From: Echinococcus granulosus
Lineage: Eukaryota; Platyhelminthes; Cestoda; Cyclophyllidea; Taeniidae
Assembly: GCF_000524195.1 (NCBI RefSeq)
Contig: NW_020170482.1
Location: forward strand, 56,828 to 120,827
DNA: 64,000 nucleotides
Reading direction: 5' to 3'
Within the stretch, counting starts at the first letter, position 1, and the number at the start of each line of letters is the position of its first letter. The position numbers were made by a program, and so were the translations under genes. Below, in pieces: positions 1 through 11,874 of this stretch. The notes under the pieces are model-generated. The model was not told the origin of the DNA and did not search any database. It was given only the letters and a program-made list of their open reading frames with translations.

Positions 1-52
1 ATCCATCCATCCATCCATCCATCCATCCATCCATCCATCCATCCATCCAGCC
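1..52. repeat. (ATCC)n microsatellite
   Basis: The window opens inside a near-perfect tetranucleotide array of about 12 ATCC units that decays into AGCC units at its right edge. The left end lies outside the window, so the full length is unknown. Degenerate relatives of the same tetranucleotide (GGAT/ATGG) recur near 9.4-9.5 kb and 30.9-31.1 kb. Confidence 0.95.
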
Positions 53-3000
53 AGCCTGTATTTATCCATTAGTTTTTCAATTGCACACATATGGAATAAA
101 TAATCTATTTCCTTGGAAGATGGTGGGAATCAAATGCTGTAACCATTCATAGTTTGTTAAATGTGGAAAAGTAGGTTTCAAGAAGTGATCTATTTGACAA
201 AAGTGGAAACCTTCGATTGTGGGAATTTCGCTCAACAGATGCATGAGTTGCTTGTTTACTTATGATAAATTAATATGACAAAAGTAGCAAAATTTTAACA
301 AAGTTTCCTCAAAATCTTAGAGGATTTCTTATCGATATCTAACTTTGCAAGAATGGTAGATCTGTCAATAAGAACTCTATCATATACTGGTTGAAAATCA
401 CAGCTACGTTCTGATTATCCTTAACCTATGGTTAGGACCTTGATAATACAAAAGGGCTCAAGGTGTAAAACAGGTGACTTCAATCTGAATGTTTCACCAG
501 CTCATCCGACTGTAAATTTCAAGTCTTCTTCCTGATCGATGGAACGTATTTCATCTCCAAGAGGTACTGAAAGAGTACAGGGCGGTACTTCTTATCTCAT
601 TAACCGGAAACCATCACCAAATGTCACAGAAAAAGCCATCAGTTATGCTTGGCCTCACTGCTGTTAGACTGTTAACTGAAATGCTCAACGACAGAGTATC
701 TTTAGCCTCTGGAGGTGATCTACACGACATCTTGGTGACTTTTTGATCCCCACATCCCGTTTCTATCACAAATAGACGCTAAAACTACCGACATTCTTTT
801 AAAATTGTCTCGAAAAAAATCTTATCTTTGTTCACTCGTTTCTTCACGAAGCATGAATATCCTCCTCAGTTATTGCCTCCAGACACGTGCGTTCTGATGT
901 ACTTGCGGCAATGAGTTATCGCGCAGACAGGAGGTTACTAAAGTTAGTAGCTGCCCTTTTTGTCATCTCATTTGATCAGTGATTCATCCGTCTGCAAGCA
1001 GATGGACTAATTTTGAAAAATTAACCTCTCCACAAGGCGACTCTTCAGCTCTTTCCTTCTCTCAATGACTTCTGTTAGCGGTTTTTTTCCACCCTCCCCC
1101 CCCTCCCCCTAGGTGGGTCGGAGCAAAAGTGGAAGTAAGAAAGAAGGCCGCCCGCAAGTACCTCTTATGGTGCGGTCCCTTCTGAAGGTGTTCAAAGGCA
1201 TAGGAATTGGTAAGTAGCTTCCGCAGTAAGTGTTTCCCTTTGATGGCGCAGGGAATGCCGACTTCAAAGGCGGTTGTGGATCTCCCACATTCGCTGTGGA
1301 ATTTTACCTGTCATATGCCCTGCTGTCAAATCGCATCGACATGGTTCAGTTGGGTGATATAGCTTGAAGCTAGACGCTATTTAAAAGAACACCACGTTGA
1401 GTTGGAACACTTATCCAAAGACAAAACCTAGCTTCCCCGCCCCCCTCCTCCTGATAAGAAGAACAATACAAAAGTGGTTGTCTTGCCAACTTGTTCTGAG
1501 AGGGAGGAAGAGCAGAACTGGGGCAGATGATGTCTCAACCTCATCACTACCCTCCGTCCTTTTCTCAGGTTTCTCCAAGCTCTAGTTGCTGACTATCTGT
1601 CTCTCTTGACATCAGCGTTAGAATATCATTTAAGAAATTAAAGGTTTCTGTCATCATGCCCTCCTCACCCCGCATTGTGTCAACGCTTTGAAAATCACTC
1701 TTAAGCCAGGAACTAAGACCCAACGCTATTTTCGACAAGGTTGGGAAGAGACTTCATTCCAAACTTCGGTGACAAATCTCATGGCTTCCGATGGATCGAC
1801 TGGACACAAATCCTGCACAAATCAAGAAACCACGGAATTCTGTTCGAGTCATTACAGCGGTCAAATCACTCAAGAAGACCAGATCATTCGCGTTTTGGAA
1901 GACTAAGCTTACCTAAATTCGTGTAGTCAAGAATAGTGACGAATAATTTCACTCCTGAATCGGAATAAGCATCCAAGTGGTGGATGCATGCGCAGCGGAG
2001 TGTCTCAGTGTCGATGATAAAGAGGACCAAGACGTCAGTTCCCAGGATGGTTTGGCCATACCGATAAATCTTTTTGACCCCCCCGAAACAAGTGTTTGGA
2101 GAAATTTAGAAGCAGAATTTTGTTAACCTTATGACCTCAAAAGTCCCGGGCCGATTTGAACACCAAAGTACGCAGGCTCCTGGCATTCCGCTTTCCACGT
2201 GGGTGCTATTTAGATGCCTTTTGGCTACTCAAAACACGAAAAAAAAACTAAATCTGTGGGGTTAGCTCATTGGATATCACCACTAGGAGAAGGCGGTGTC
2301 GTTAGATACATTCTTCAAGTGGGCTCCTTAAAGGGGGACTTCAACGAGACCTTGGCGTTGTGAGCACGCTCGGTAAGGGCCCTCTCGAAGAAGCTTTAAT
2401 TACGGCAGTGCCTTTCCACATTCATTCTTTTCCGGGTCACACAGACTGTACGGGAGGCAGTAAAATCTTGTTTCTAAAAGCTGGCACACGAGTCCCTACG
2501 TTCAATGTCTAGATGTGCGCTGGTGAAGTAATTACAATAAGCTGGCAGAAGGTGTTGAGGCGTGGTAACACGACAACCATGGGTATGACGTTTGGCCATC
2601 AGCATCACCCCTCATAATCCTTGGCCATCCAACGAGACACCATTATGTTGCGCATTCCACTCATACGAAGTACGCTTTTCTCTATTTCCAGCCAATTTCC
2701 ATCCCTTTTACTGAATATGTGACCATGTGGTTGAGATGAGGTTGAGGCAATACATCCTCTCCAACTTGAAGTACAAATCTTCCACTCCTCTCTCCCTTCC
2801 TCTAACCACAAGTTAACAAGGCATTGGAAGGAGGTTGTGGGAGGTGAGGGCCACCTTCTGAAACCCCTCTAGCTTCAAACAATCTCACTCGGGTAAGCCA
2901 TATCGATACGGCTTCACAGCGGAGCACATGACAAGTGGAATGCCATTCAAATGCACAAAAAACACAGCCACTGTTGAAGACGGCGGTTCAGCCATAATGT

Positions 3001-5340
3001 CGGCCATTTACCGTGTCATCAAAAGGCGCCGAGGAAAATATGCCAATAACCATGTAGACCTAATGAGTCTCCACCGAATGGGCTTCCGCGATGGCGGTAT
3101 AAAGTTTTGCTACCGGTCTCTTTAGCCCTTTTAAACACCTAGTGATGAAGACACTAACCACTTCTTTTTGCCATCCATTGAGAAGTCGGGCTTTACTTCT
3201 AAATTTGGCTAGGCAGATGCGAAAAGTAATTAAGCCCTCAGGAGAGGCTACTCCGCGGACGTTTGTGACCATTTTAACAGGGCCACACATGATTGACGCG
3301 AGTACGTAGTTTGCTAGTGTGTGTCATCAAGCCCTCACTCTCCTCCTCTGCCCGTCCTAGCCACCCTCACCCTCCAACGCCTTCTGTACCCTGACTCGTT
3401 AAAAGGCGACGCCACCATCCCCTCATGGCCCCCATCTTACCTACGTACATAAAAAGCTTGCGTGCAAACGGCGGACACGAACTGTCCGCGGGCACGCACG
3501 TACACGTGTCCGATGACTCAGCCACCACCTGATTGGCTACTGTTGCTGTCGCTGCTACCGTCACCGCCTCGTGCCTGTCTTATCGTGGCGCGAATCTCAA
3601 CCGTAGAGGCACATTTACACAGATTCGAGCGTAAACTTCAATTATCAATTGCGCGGCCATTCACGCACGCACTTGCGGTTCGTTTGACTTGGTGTGTGTA
3701 TGCCCATCACGAGTAGAACGTCTGCGTGATTAAGGCAACACAGCCAAACGGGCTTGTGCAGACACAAGCGTACACACGTCCATGCACATATATGTACATA
3801 CAACGGGAAGTGGGAGATGAAAATGGGATTTGGGGAGGGACAGGGAGAAACGGATGGAGGATTAGCCGAGGGAACGAAAAAGACCCAGAAATTGGTCAGA
3901 CACAATAAATAACACACCACTGCAGCCGCTGTGACTTGGAATTCCGGCAGAGAGAGGAGAGCGCATGGGAACAGAAGTCCCATTAGGTCCTGTGGCGGTA
4001 TTTTGAACAATCCAAATGGATATTAATTTCCAGGTCTCAGCTCTCTCGTAAACGTAGCCGATTTATTGAGACCTGTTTTGATGATCCAGTATTTCTACCT
4101 CTATTTGTAATAATGACGACATCGTCTAGCGTCACATATATGTGACATGTGGAATTTGCCATACAGCGGGTGCTCAAGCAGCATTCGCTTTTTTTAAAAC
4201 GTCTTATTAGTAAGGCTCCGCAGGTTTTGCCACATTTGGTGAATGTATTGACTGGATGAGGCATTTAATTTCAAGCCTTTTCTATTCCACGCTGCCGTCA
4301 ACTGAGGGGACTGAAAATGCAAATTGATGGCATGGCAAGACGGCACGATACACCAATGTCAAGCTGAAAACAATTTTAGACTATAAATATTTAGTACGGT
4401 AAGCAGCACTCGTTTTTCGTAAACTGACAATTGAACAGTCTACCGGAAGATATCCACTTAGGGGATTAAAAGGTGTTTACTTAGCTTATTTTAGTAGCAA
4501 TAATATTTACTTCAATGCTTTTCAGACTGCCAGTGTTTAGAAAAGTTTGGTGTAAAAAGCTAAAATCAAACGTTTTGGTATCCCTTAATATCATCGCACA
4601 CTAATAAATTACAAATACGAATAAAATGTACTACTATGTTATAGATTCTCCTCATTAACTTCGACAAACGCAGCTCTTCGAGGGAGACCTGACACGCTGC
4701 AACAGGATTGCATTTAAAATATCGAGGTACCCTAAGTGCCAGACATAACACATCAAAGTGTCGGCAATCCAGGCATATGTCAAAATGACATTTCCAGCAA
4801 GGAAGGAATTTAGGCGCTCTGTACTGTGCACTGTTTAAAAGCAGCCCAGTTTGCAAGTGAATGCCGCCAAACGCACCAAAGATGGCCACACCTAGACATG
4901 TACACCAATGACAATGCACCATACGGTTGGCCTTAGCAGCCACTACGTCAGCGATTGCATGAATGAACGCGCTGATAATGTGAAGAAGTCTAGAAGACGC
5001 GTCTGTTTTGGTATTCTCAAAGCTTAATCGAATTTAGTTGTCAAATATTCTCGAGATATGCGATAATCGGGTTCTCTTTCAATTCTCTCTCTGGCCAGTA
5101 CCACATTCAGCAAAAATGAATGTGGTAATGAACGCGACGAGGTACCATCTCGTCCCTTTATTATCCGACCATCTGTCAACCGTCAGACGTGCAGACCACC
5201 ACTCCTCCCCTACCCCCACCTCACTCACACCTCAGCAATTATGACTTCCATACCGAGGTCTTTGTCTCTTTCATTGTTCCGGTTGGAAACGCGTCAGAGA
5301 GCGTGCCGACATACGCACATACATAGACGTTGACAGCAGA
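53..5340. other. Gene-poor region, nothing recognised
   Basis: I see no coding exon I can support here. Open frames are short, lack family motifs and are not linked by consistent splice phases. Minor landmarks are a C-rich tract near 1090-1112 and a stretch around 3.3-4.0 kb that is richer in GC and in CA/TG dinucleotides. The 4131-4146 interval is a perfect 16-bp palindrome. A terminal exon of a gene lying to the left cannot be excluded. Confidence 0.5.
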
Positions 5341-5890
5341 ATGAGTAGCCACCGCGCAGAAGCATATCTGTCACGTGATGAGGTCGTACGCGAGCCCAAT
5401 TCTTCTGCGGCACTGATGAAGACAATGCATTCACCATTTCGAAAAGCTAGCATCAAATGCCTCCCTTTCTTGACTAACACTGTCGTTACCAGTCCACTCC
5501 CATCCGTGACGTACCATGTGAGTGAGACATTAGAGTGGGATTTCGGGGGAGGTCACTTCGTGAGGTCAAATGCATGGACAGGTGTTTGTGTCCACGGGTG
5601 AGCGTCTTGTATTCAACGTCCATCTCTTATCCACCTTCGTCACGCAGTAAGCTAGCCTTAGATTTGGCATCCAGGATCAGGCAGACGTTTTCCGCGTTAG
5701 TTAAATGTTTGAGCATAGGAGCGCAGGTAAACAGTTCTGATGTTGTAGTCATCACTTCCACCGGTCTTTCAACAATTTCTGCTACGCATTCGTATGTCTT
5801 ACTGATGAGTGAGGCATCGTCGTACGAACTGTACTTGGAGTCGGCTGTGGAGATGGAGAGATATCCACACCTTCAAGTGTCACGCTGACT
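5341..5890 (+). repeat. Dispersed repeat R2, copy 1
   Basis: Translating 5341-5600 on plus and 6300-6567 on minus gives two similar peptides that share blocks such as SPFRKAS and GGH/RGH followed by SNA, so the two intervals are inverted copies. The second half of this copy (about 5580-5890) is repeated in direct orientation at about 7575-7870, with shared strings such as GCGTCTTGTATTCA and CATCTCTTATCCA. The copies are interrupted, so this looks like decayed mobile DNA of unknown class. No terminal repeats or diagnostic transposon domain were seen. Confidence 0.65.
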
Positions 5891-6299
5891 TCAAAACTTC
5901 TCGTAGTTTCCTTAGAGTGTTTGATGGATGGATGAGAAAAAGGCTCGAAGTCGATCTTACCTCGGTGTCATGCAACTCCTGTCTACCATGGTTGTCATTC
6001 TTGCAATTTGGGACAAGCATTATTCCCTTGAGGCGAAGAGATGGCCTCCTGTGTATCGGGTACTATACACGGAAGATCAATGAGACACGAGATCGGGGGT
6101 AGACCTTCAACAATCATCTCCAACACCTCCCTTCTTCAAATTCGACACTTAGCCAGCATTGCGGCCCCTAAGACCTCCACGAAATAGTTTGAACAGTTAA
6201 GAAGACTACTCCTCCATTACCATATCTTCCAGACATGAGAAATTTGCGGGCTAGAGGGAACATTTAATAGGGCTTAATAAATAAACGCGTGCCACATCG

Positions 6300-6567
6300 A
6301 CTAGAAGTCGACCTCGTGGTGCCTAACGATTGCCTTCGCATTTGACCCAACGTAATGACCTCGACTGGAATCCCATCCTGATGACTTGACCACGTGATGC
6401 ATCGCTGAGGGGAGTGGACCAGTCATGGCATAGGTGATGAGTGAGAACAAGAGGCATTTGGTGCTGGCTTTTCGGAATGGTGAATACGTTGCCTTCACCA
6501 GTGCCACGGAAGAATTGAGCTCGAGTGCAACCTCATTACACGAAAGATGAGGCTCCACGCGGTTCAA
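6300..6567 (-). repeat. Dispersed repeat R2, copy 2 (inverted fragment)
   Basis: Inverted relative to 5341-5600; similarity is clearest at peptide level (shared SPFRKAS and a following PLPS block). It lies downstream of the MFSD1 stop codon, about 230 bp beyond it, and has no coding role I can assign. Confidence 0.6.
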
Positions 6568-6801
6568 GAAGAGCAGTTATCCACATTTTCTACTGGAAAC
6601 ATTTACAACACCAGTAAAAGTTCCTGCTTTTCATTCTAGGATTCAGTTCTCCTGATTGATCGTACTTCCACCTTACCCAGACACGCCAGAAGCACGGACC
6701 TCCGTATCGACGTATGTCTCTTGTCTCCCTTCGACAAAAGCGTGAAATGGAATAGGAAAAAATACTTCATTAACACAATTCGGAAGAACAATGAAGAGCA
6801 A

Positions 6802-9800
6802 TCATCCCAGAAGCGGTGTGGTATCCGTAGGAACAGGCGACACCACTGGCGAGGTGACAACCTTTCTTCGTCGACATCTTGTAGAAGGTGCGTTCAGATT
6901 GCGTCCATTCCGAAGGTCCCACAACATCAGCACCATCGCTGCCAACAATGCAACCGATGCACAGAGGATAAAGAAAAGTTCTAACATTAGATATCCCTGA
7001 AAGACAATGAATAGACGATTAGATCCTTCAATGGAGAAAGATCTCGGTCTTGAAAATGAAGATTAAGTACCTTAGTATCGGCGATATAGCCAGCGAGGAG
7101 AGAGATGAGTCCAAGACCGAGGTTTTGAACGGACTGGATGAGGCCATATGCAGTTGCACGCTGATACTGTGGCAACACAGCACCGACAAGAGGCCAGAGA
7201 CTGCTGGCAAGGACGGAGTAACTTAAGCCTAGGCAACACATAGTCACAGCTGGAGGAAGACCTGTGGAGACGAAAGCAAAGACACCATGGCAGATGACGG
7301 ACAATGCGACGCCCGAGGTAACCCAAATCAGGCTGTAGCCAATCCAAGCCACCATTGCACCGACTAATGGGCTGGCTACTGCAGACACCACGAAGACCAG
7401 GCTGTTCACTGCTGCGGCTTCAGAGGCTTCAAGGCCGTACTTGCCTAAACCAATCAATTAAAATAGAAATTTTTAATGGACTAAAATTAACCCCTTCACT
7501 TGCCTCAACGACAAATCCCATTTGAATAGACAGAAAAATATGAAATTCACAAAAGGAATGACGTCTCCTACAATACAGAAGAGGTGTTGGTGTCCATGTA
7601 TGTGCGTCTTGTATTCACCGGCCATCTCTTATCCAACTTCGTCATATGATGGGTTATCCTTCGATTTGACGTCCAGGATCGGGCAGACGCTCTACATGTT
7701 GGTTGAATGTACCACCATAGGAGTGTCGGTAAACCACGGTTATGCTAGAGGCATCACGGCCGCCTATCTTGCAAAAGTTTTGCCATTCATTCAAATGCCT
7801 TACTGCTGAGCGGCTAAATGAGGCATCGCTGTAAAAACTGTGCTTAGAGTTGTCTGCAGGGGAGACGTCTTTCTAGATATACATTTTACTAGAAATATGT
7901 AGAAACGGTTTAACATAACAGACCGCATATCTGACCGTTTAACATTCCCAAAACCGTGCGCTTCAGCAATTATGCATGAGAGAAAACAGCACAGAGGTTA
8001 TGTAAATACGTGATTAACTCGGGCATCGACTGTTTACAAAAAATGTGACTGCGTCATTAACCATGACGTGGTTTGTCAGTGTCGGAGAGACATCAAAGAT
8101 CTAGACAAAAGTGGTGTGATGTCGCATTGTGCCATCCTCAGTCCTTGCGATTTCGGGTACCTTTGACCCCTCCAAGTCCTGGTCTCCCTCTGTTTCATAG
8201 TGCTTCTAGGCCAATGTCACTTCGTAAAGCAATTGGCCCACAAGCTATGGCCATTGTAGTACACTGTCCAGCCTTTAGCACTAGCTCACAAATTAATCTT
8301 GCCCCAAAACAGTCCGCTTTGCAGAAGACACAGTACTGAAATCTACGGTATGATCTAAAGCGATCACATAACCAACCCTCCCTTGTAGACAACTACAATC
8401 TACAGAAAGACCCATTAAGAGCAGGAGACGACGTTTAAGAAAGGAAACTTTGAGTTACTGAGTTACTAGAACATTAGCAAGCCCACTTTACTAACGACTA
8501 AAAATAGAATCGACGCAGTATCCTTGACCACACCTTTTAAATTTCAGTTCAATTTTTTCATCCTCCTAAAGGGTCCAAACTAGTTGGATCAAGTTCCGAA
8601 ACATCGGAAGCTATTCGCTGTGAATTCTAGAAGTTTCGTTATTTCGAGGCTAAAGTTCAAACCTTCTAAAACGCCTCGTCGAGTCAAAATGATACAAATG
8701 CATGAGAATAGGAATACACAGCGTCTCCTGTGTACAGTCGATAGTTAAGTGAACGCATCCCCTATTTCCAGTTTTCTCGTACACGTCAGTAAATAAAGAC
8801 GCTTGCATTAAAGAAATTGTCCCCTAATTAATCTGGTTGGGAACTCCACAGGGTTCAAGCTCAAGCACATAAACATCACTGTATAACTGAGTTACACTAT
8901 CCATGATGCCATACCTCATTATATCTCGGTACCAGATCGAGTCTGACTCACCTCCAGGATATAAATCCCTCACAGAATGAAAAAGTCTTCGAGAGGAATT
9001 GCTGGAGTTGTCTATATGACTTTAATCTTTGAATCTCACTGAATAGAAGTGTCAAGTGTCTTCATGAAACCCGTATCAAGATAGAGAAAATTAAGGTGAC
9101 AGCTCATGAATTAATGACCTTCATTAAACGATATGAATGCCTATTTCTGACCTGCAAGCACCAATTTAAACCAACAAGAAGAGATGAGCCAATAGAAGTT
9201 CAGTAGCTTACTTGCTAGAAAAGTTATGGTCCAATCAGGAGTAAAGGTTAGATAAGTGCTTCAGAAGTTGCAAACATCTAAATTATCCTACTTTTAGTCA
9301 AATATGAGGTCCTACAAAACTGCACTAGGCGTCAGATACCCTCAAAGTACCCACGCCTTCGAAGGGACAAAAGGACAAATGGGTCTGAGACAGATTAATT
9401 AAAAATATATGAATGGGTCTGGAATGGATTAATGAGCCAAGAACAAATCAATCAGGGATAGGTAGGTGGATGAGCCGGAAGTGCATGAGGAAAGGTGGAT
9501 TAGTGGATGGATGAGAACGTGTATTGCGGGCCGATTGGGAGGTAAAAATAGATGATCAATCCGGCACATAAAACACAAATGTAAAACTAAAAAGCAATTT
9601 ACGCTTCACTTACGCTTGAAGAAAACCAGCCCAAGACTGATGAAGGGGAACACAGTCACGTAGTAGGCGACGCAGATGATGCAGATAAGCCAAATTGGTG
9701 CAGGGAAGTGAAGGATATCCCTCAATTTGATCCGATCCTCCTCCTCTTCCACCTGAACAGTGGGCTGAACAATTGTCTCCGAGGGTTGTGGTGTCTCGTC

Positions 9801-10617
9801 AATCGAATTGTACGAAGGTGGCTGAGATTGTGGAGGTCGAATAGCAACAGCGGATTGGGCCTTCAAGTACCTTTAAAAAAGGACAAAATTAACATCGTCC
9901 GAGATTTCACTTATTGTAATGCAATAGTACTAACCGTTTATAAAAGTATGCCAGTGCAATCGTGCATCCAATCGAAAAGAGGCAAGTTACTGAGGCGACA
10001 AACAAAGTTAGACCCATTTGCTCACTGCCAGTTATGTGAAAAGTTGAACCGAGAGCTTTGTAAAGCGGACGCATTGTGTTCATATTGATGGTGGAACCGA
10101 TTCGGGCCATGCTGAGAGAAAGCCCGAAGACAAAATTTAACTCACTCGAGGTGTACCAGGCGGTAGCGTAGGCATTTTGCGCCACTGACAAGGACTCGCC
10201 GCCAATTCCGTAGATAAGTCGAGAGAAATACATCAAATAGATGCTGGAAACAAAAGCTCCCAGGGCAAAAAGGCATTGACCAACGAAAATGGTGGAGGCA
10301 AAAAATATGGCGCCCCAGCGAATACCAATGACACGATCGATAAAAAAACCACCAACGAGGCTAAGAATGACATTTGGCCAAGAGTAAAATGCGTATAGAT
10401 TCATAAACTGAGTCATAGTGAGATGGAGATCCATTAAAAAGGCGTCTTGTAAGGCGGCGGGATTGTCGAAGCAATAATAGCTACCAAAGGACATAAGGCA
10501 GATAAAAAACAGCATCCCATAACGATGAACATGACTTCGGGGATTGCACAAAGAACCACAACAGTACCGAGGGGCACCCTCTTCCCGGGAGGAGTCCTCC
10601 AATGGAGTATACCGCAT
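6802..10617 (-). CDS. MFSD1: MFSD1-like lysosomal transporter, 4 exons
   Basis: Major facilitator superfamily member resembling vertebrate MFSD1, known from the family as a lysosomal membrane transporter. Exons in transcript order are 10617-9935, 9870-9614, 7444-7071 and 6996-6802; all joins are GT-AG and keep one frame, giving about 502 residues with roughly twelve hydrophobic segments. The first exon shows FGSYYCFDNPAAL, YSWPNV, FIDRVIGIRWG, YGIGGESL and SMARIGSTINMN, blocks typical of MFSD1. Exon 3 carries LGLSYS, SSLWPL and ATAYG followed by QNLGL. Start: the ATG at 10617 follows an in-frame TGA at 10632-10630, so the start is well bounded unless an upstream intron exists. The C-terminal tail is basic and ends in PLLG. 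Intron 2 (7445-9613) holds repeat R2 copy 3. It is divergent from GIPC, whose start is about 1.26 kb away. Confidence 0.9.
7575..7870 (+). repeat. Dispersed repeat R2, copy 3 (intronic)
   Basis: Direct repeat of about 5590-5890, inserted in MFSD1 intron 2 antisense to the gene. Shared blocks include the CTTGTATTCA and CTCTTATCCA strings, the CCAGGATC-GGCAGACG region and GAGGCATCG near the right end. It is diverged, with no intact open frame. Confidence 0.65.
9395..9515. repeat. Degenerate GGAT-rich tract
   Basis: Loose GGAT/ATGG repetition within MFSD1 intron 2, including two copies of the word GAATGGGTCTG (or one base off). It resembles the microsatellite at the window's left end in unit composition but is heavily decayed. 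Confidence 0.4.
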
Positions 10618-10639
10618 CCCCAACAAATATCAAAGAGCG

Positions 10640-11870
10640 ACGAAACGGCAGCGACAACCTTGAGACTGCCATCGAATAAGTTAAACAAAGGTCGGACAGG
10701 GGCAATGTCTGGTTTTATGCGATATTAAAAACCAGGTTTGAAAAGGTTGCGTAAGTCGTTAATTACAAATAAGCCTGTATAGTAACTTCATTTTTTATTT
10801 TAGGAGAAATGCGCACTACTAAAAGCAATTGTGTATATCGGCAGTAAATATCTCAAATTGAGAGTCCAAACCTACAGCAAAATTTGAAGATTTTATTAAT
10901 CTGAAGCCTAAGGAACACCGAATGCTGGCATTACGTCTACTTTTGCATAACTTTTGTTGGCACATTTTGTTAATCAATCGAGCCCAACAAGATCATAAAA
11001 CCTAGTGCTAAACACAAGTTATGACTCTTGTTACAACATTTAAAAATTAATGCAGCTATTCGATTTCTTTAAATTACTGGAATTTGGTGCCTGAACTTTC
11101 GTCTGAAGTATAGTTGCTGCTTGTTTTTAGCTTAGATTCACGGGTTTTCGATGCTGCCGCATCAAGCCAAAGTGGGATGAAATAGCGTATATTACTGTCG
11201 CATAGAAGAGCCGAGACGCTGCTTGCTCCTAACGCCATGCCATAGAAAGAAGGCACAACCTGCTGCGACTGAAGCTCTCACCCCTCCATAACACAGTCAA
11301 ATAAAGTACCAAATCACTGCATAATCCCTTACTTTGTGTCAGCGTCGTTCCCGGTACTTCCTTTGGTTACCCTCGCAGGCTGACCATCACAACACAGTCG
11401 TGGCTTTAAATATCACCCACTAACCAGAAACAGTAGTCGTTGAAATTTCTTTCGTGTGAGAAGATATTTGATCCCAACATCACAGATACGTCCCTAGTAT
11501 TTTCTTTATATCCGGAGTTTTGTCCTGCTTTGGAGCTGTTTTGGCACTGGTGTCAGTAAATGTCACAATAAGAGCACCTCGTGTCGTCTCGTCTTTGTCG
11601 ACTCTTTTGATGGCATCGCCTCAACTGTCACGAGTCATGCACCCTTCATTTCATCCTACTTTACCCCATTTTTCAGCACATACATACGCACACACAGACG
11701 TATCGATGAGCACACAGTTTGGCAATCCGAGTACCAAACCTCCATTGGTTAACCAAGGACCAACCAGGTGCAAGGTGAACCACGAGTGAAGGATCCGTAA
11801 AAGACAAGGAAGGAGTGCTTCATTTCTGCGTGTCTATTACACCCATACACACACACATAAGAGGTGTTAG
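10640..11870. other. MFSD1-GIPC divergent intergenic region
   Basis: About 1.2 kb between two start codons facing away from each other, so it should contain both promoters and 5' UTRs. No convincing TATA box was picked out. A CA-rich tract lies at about 11680-11860, just upstream of the GIPC start. Confidence 0.6.
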
Positions 11871-11874
11871 TAGG

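Noticed and set aside
3645..4010. 121-codon hydrophobic frame on the minus strand
   Set aside because: Composition comes from CA/TG-rich low-complexity sequence; no family motif and no splice partners.
10618..10626. MFSD1 start at 10626
   Set aside because: That codon is TTG; the first ATG after the in-frame TGA is at 10617.
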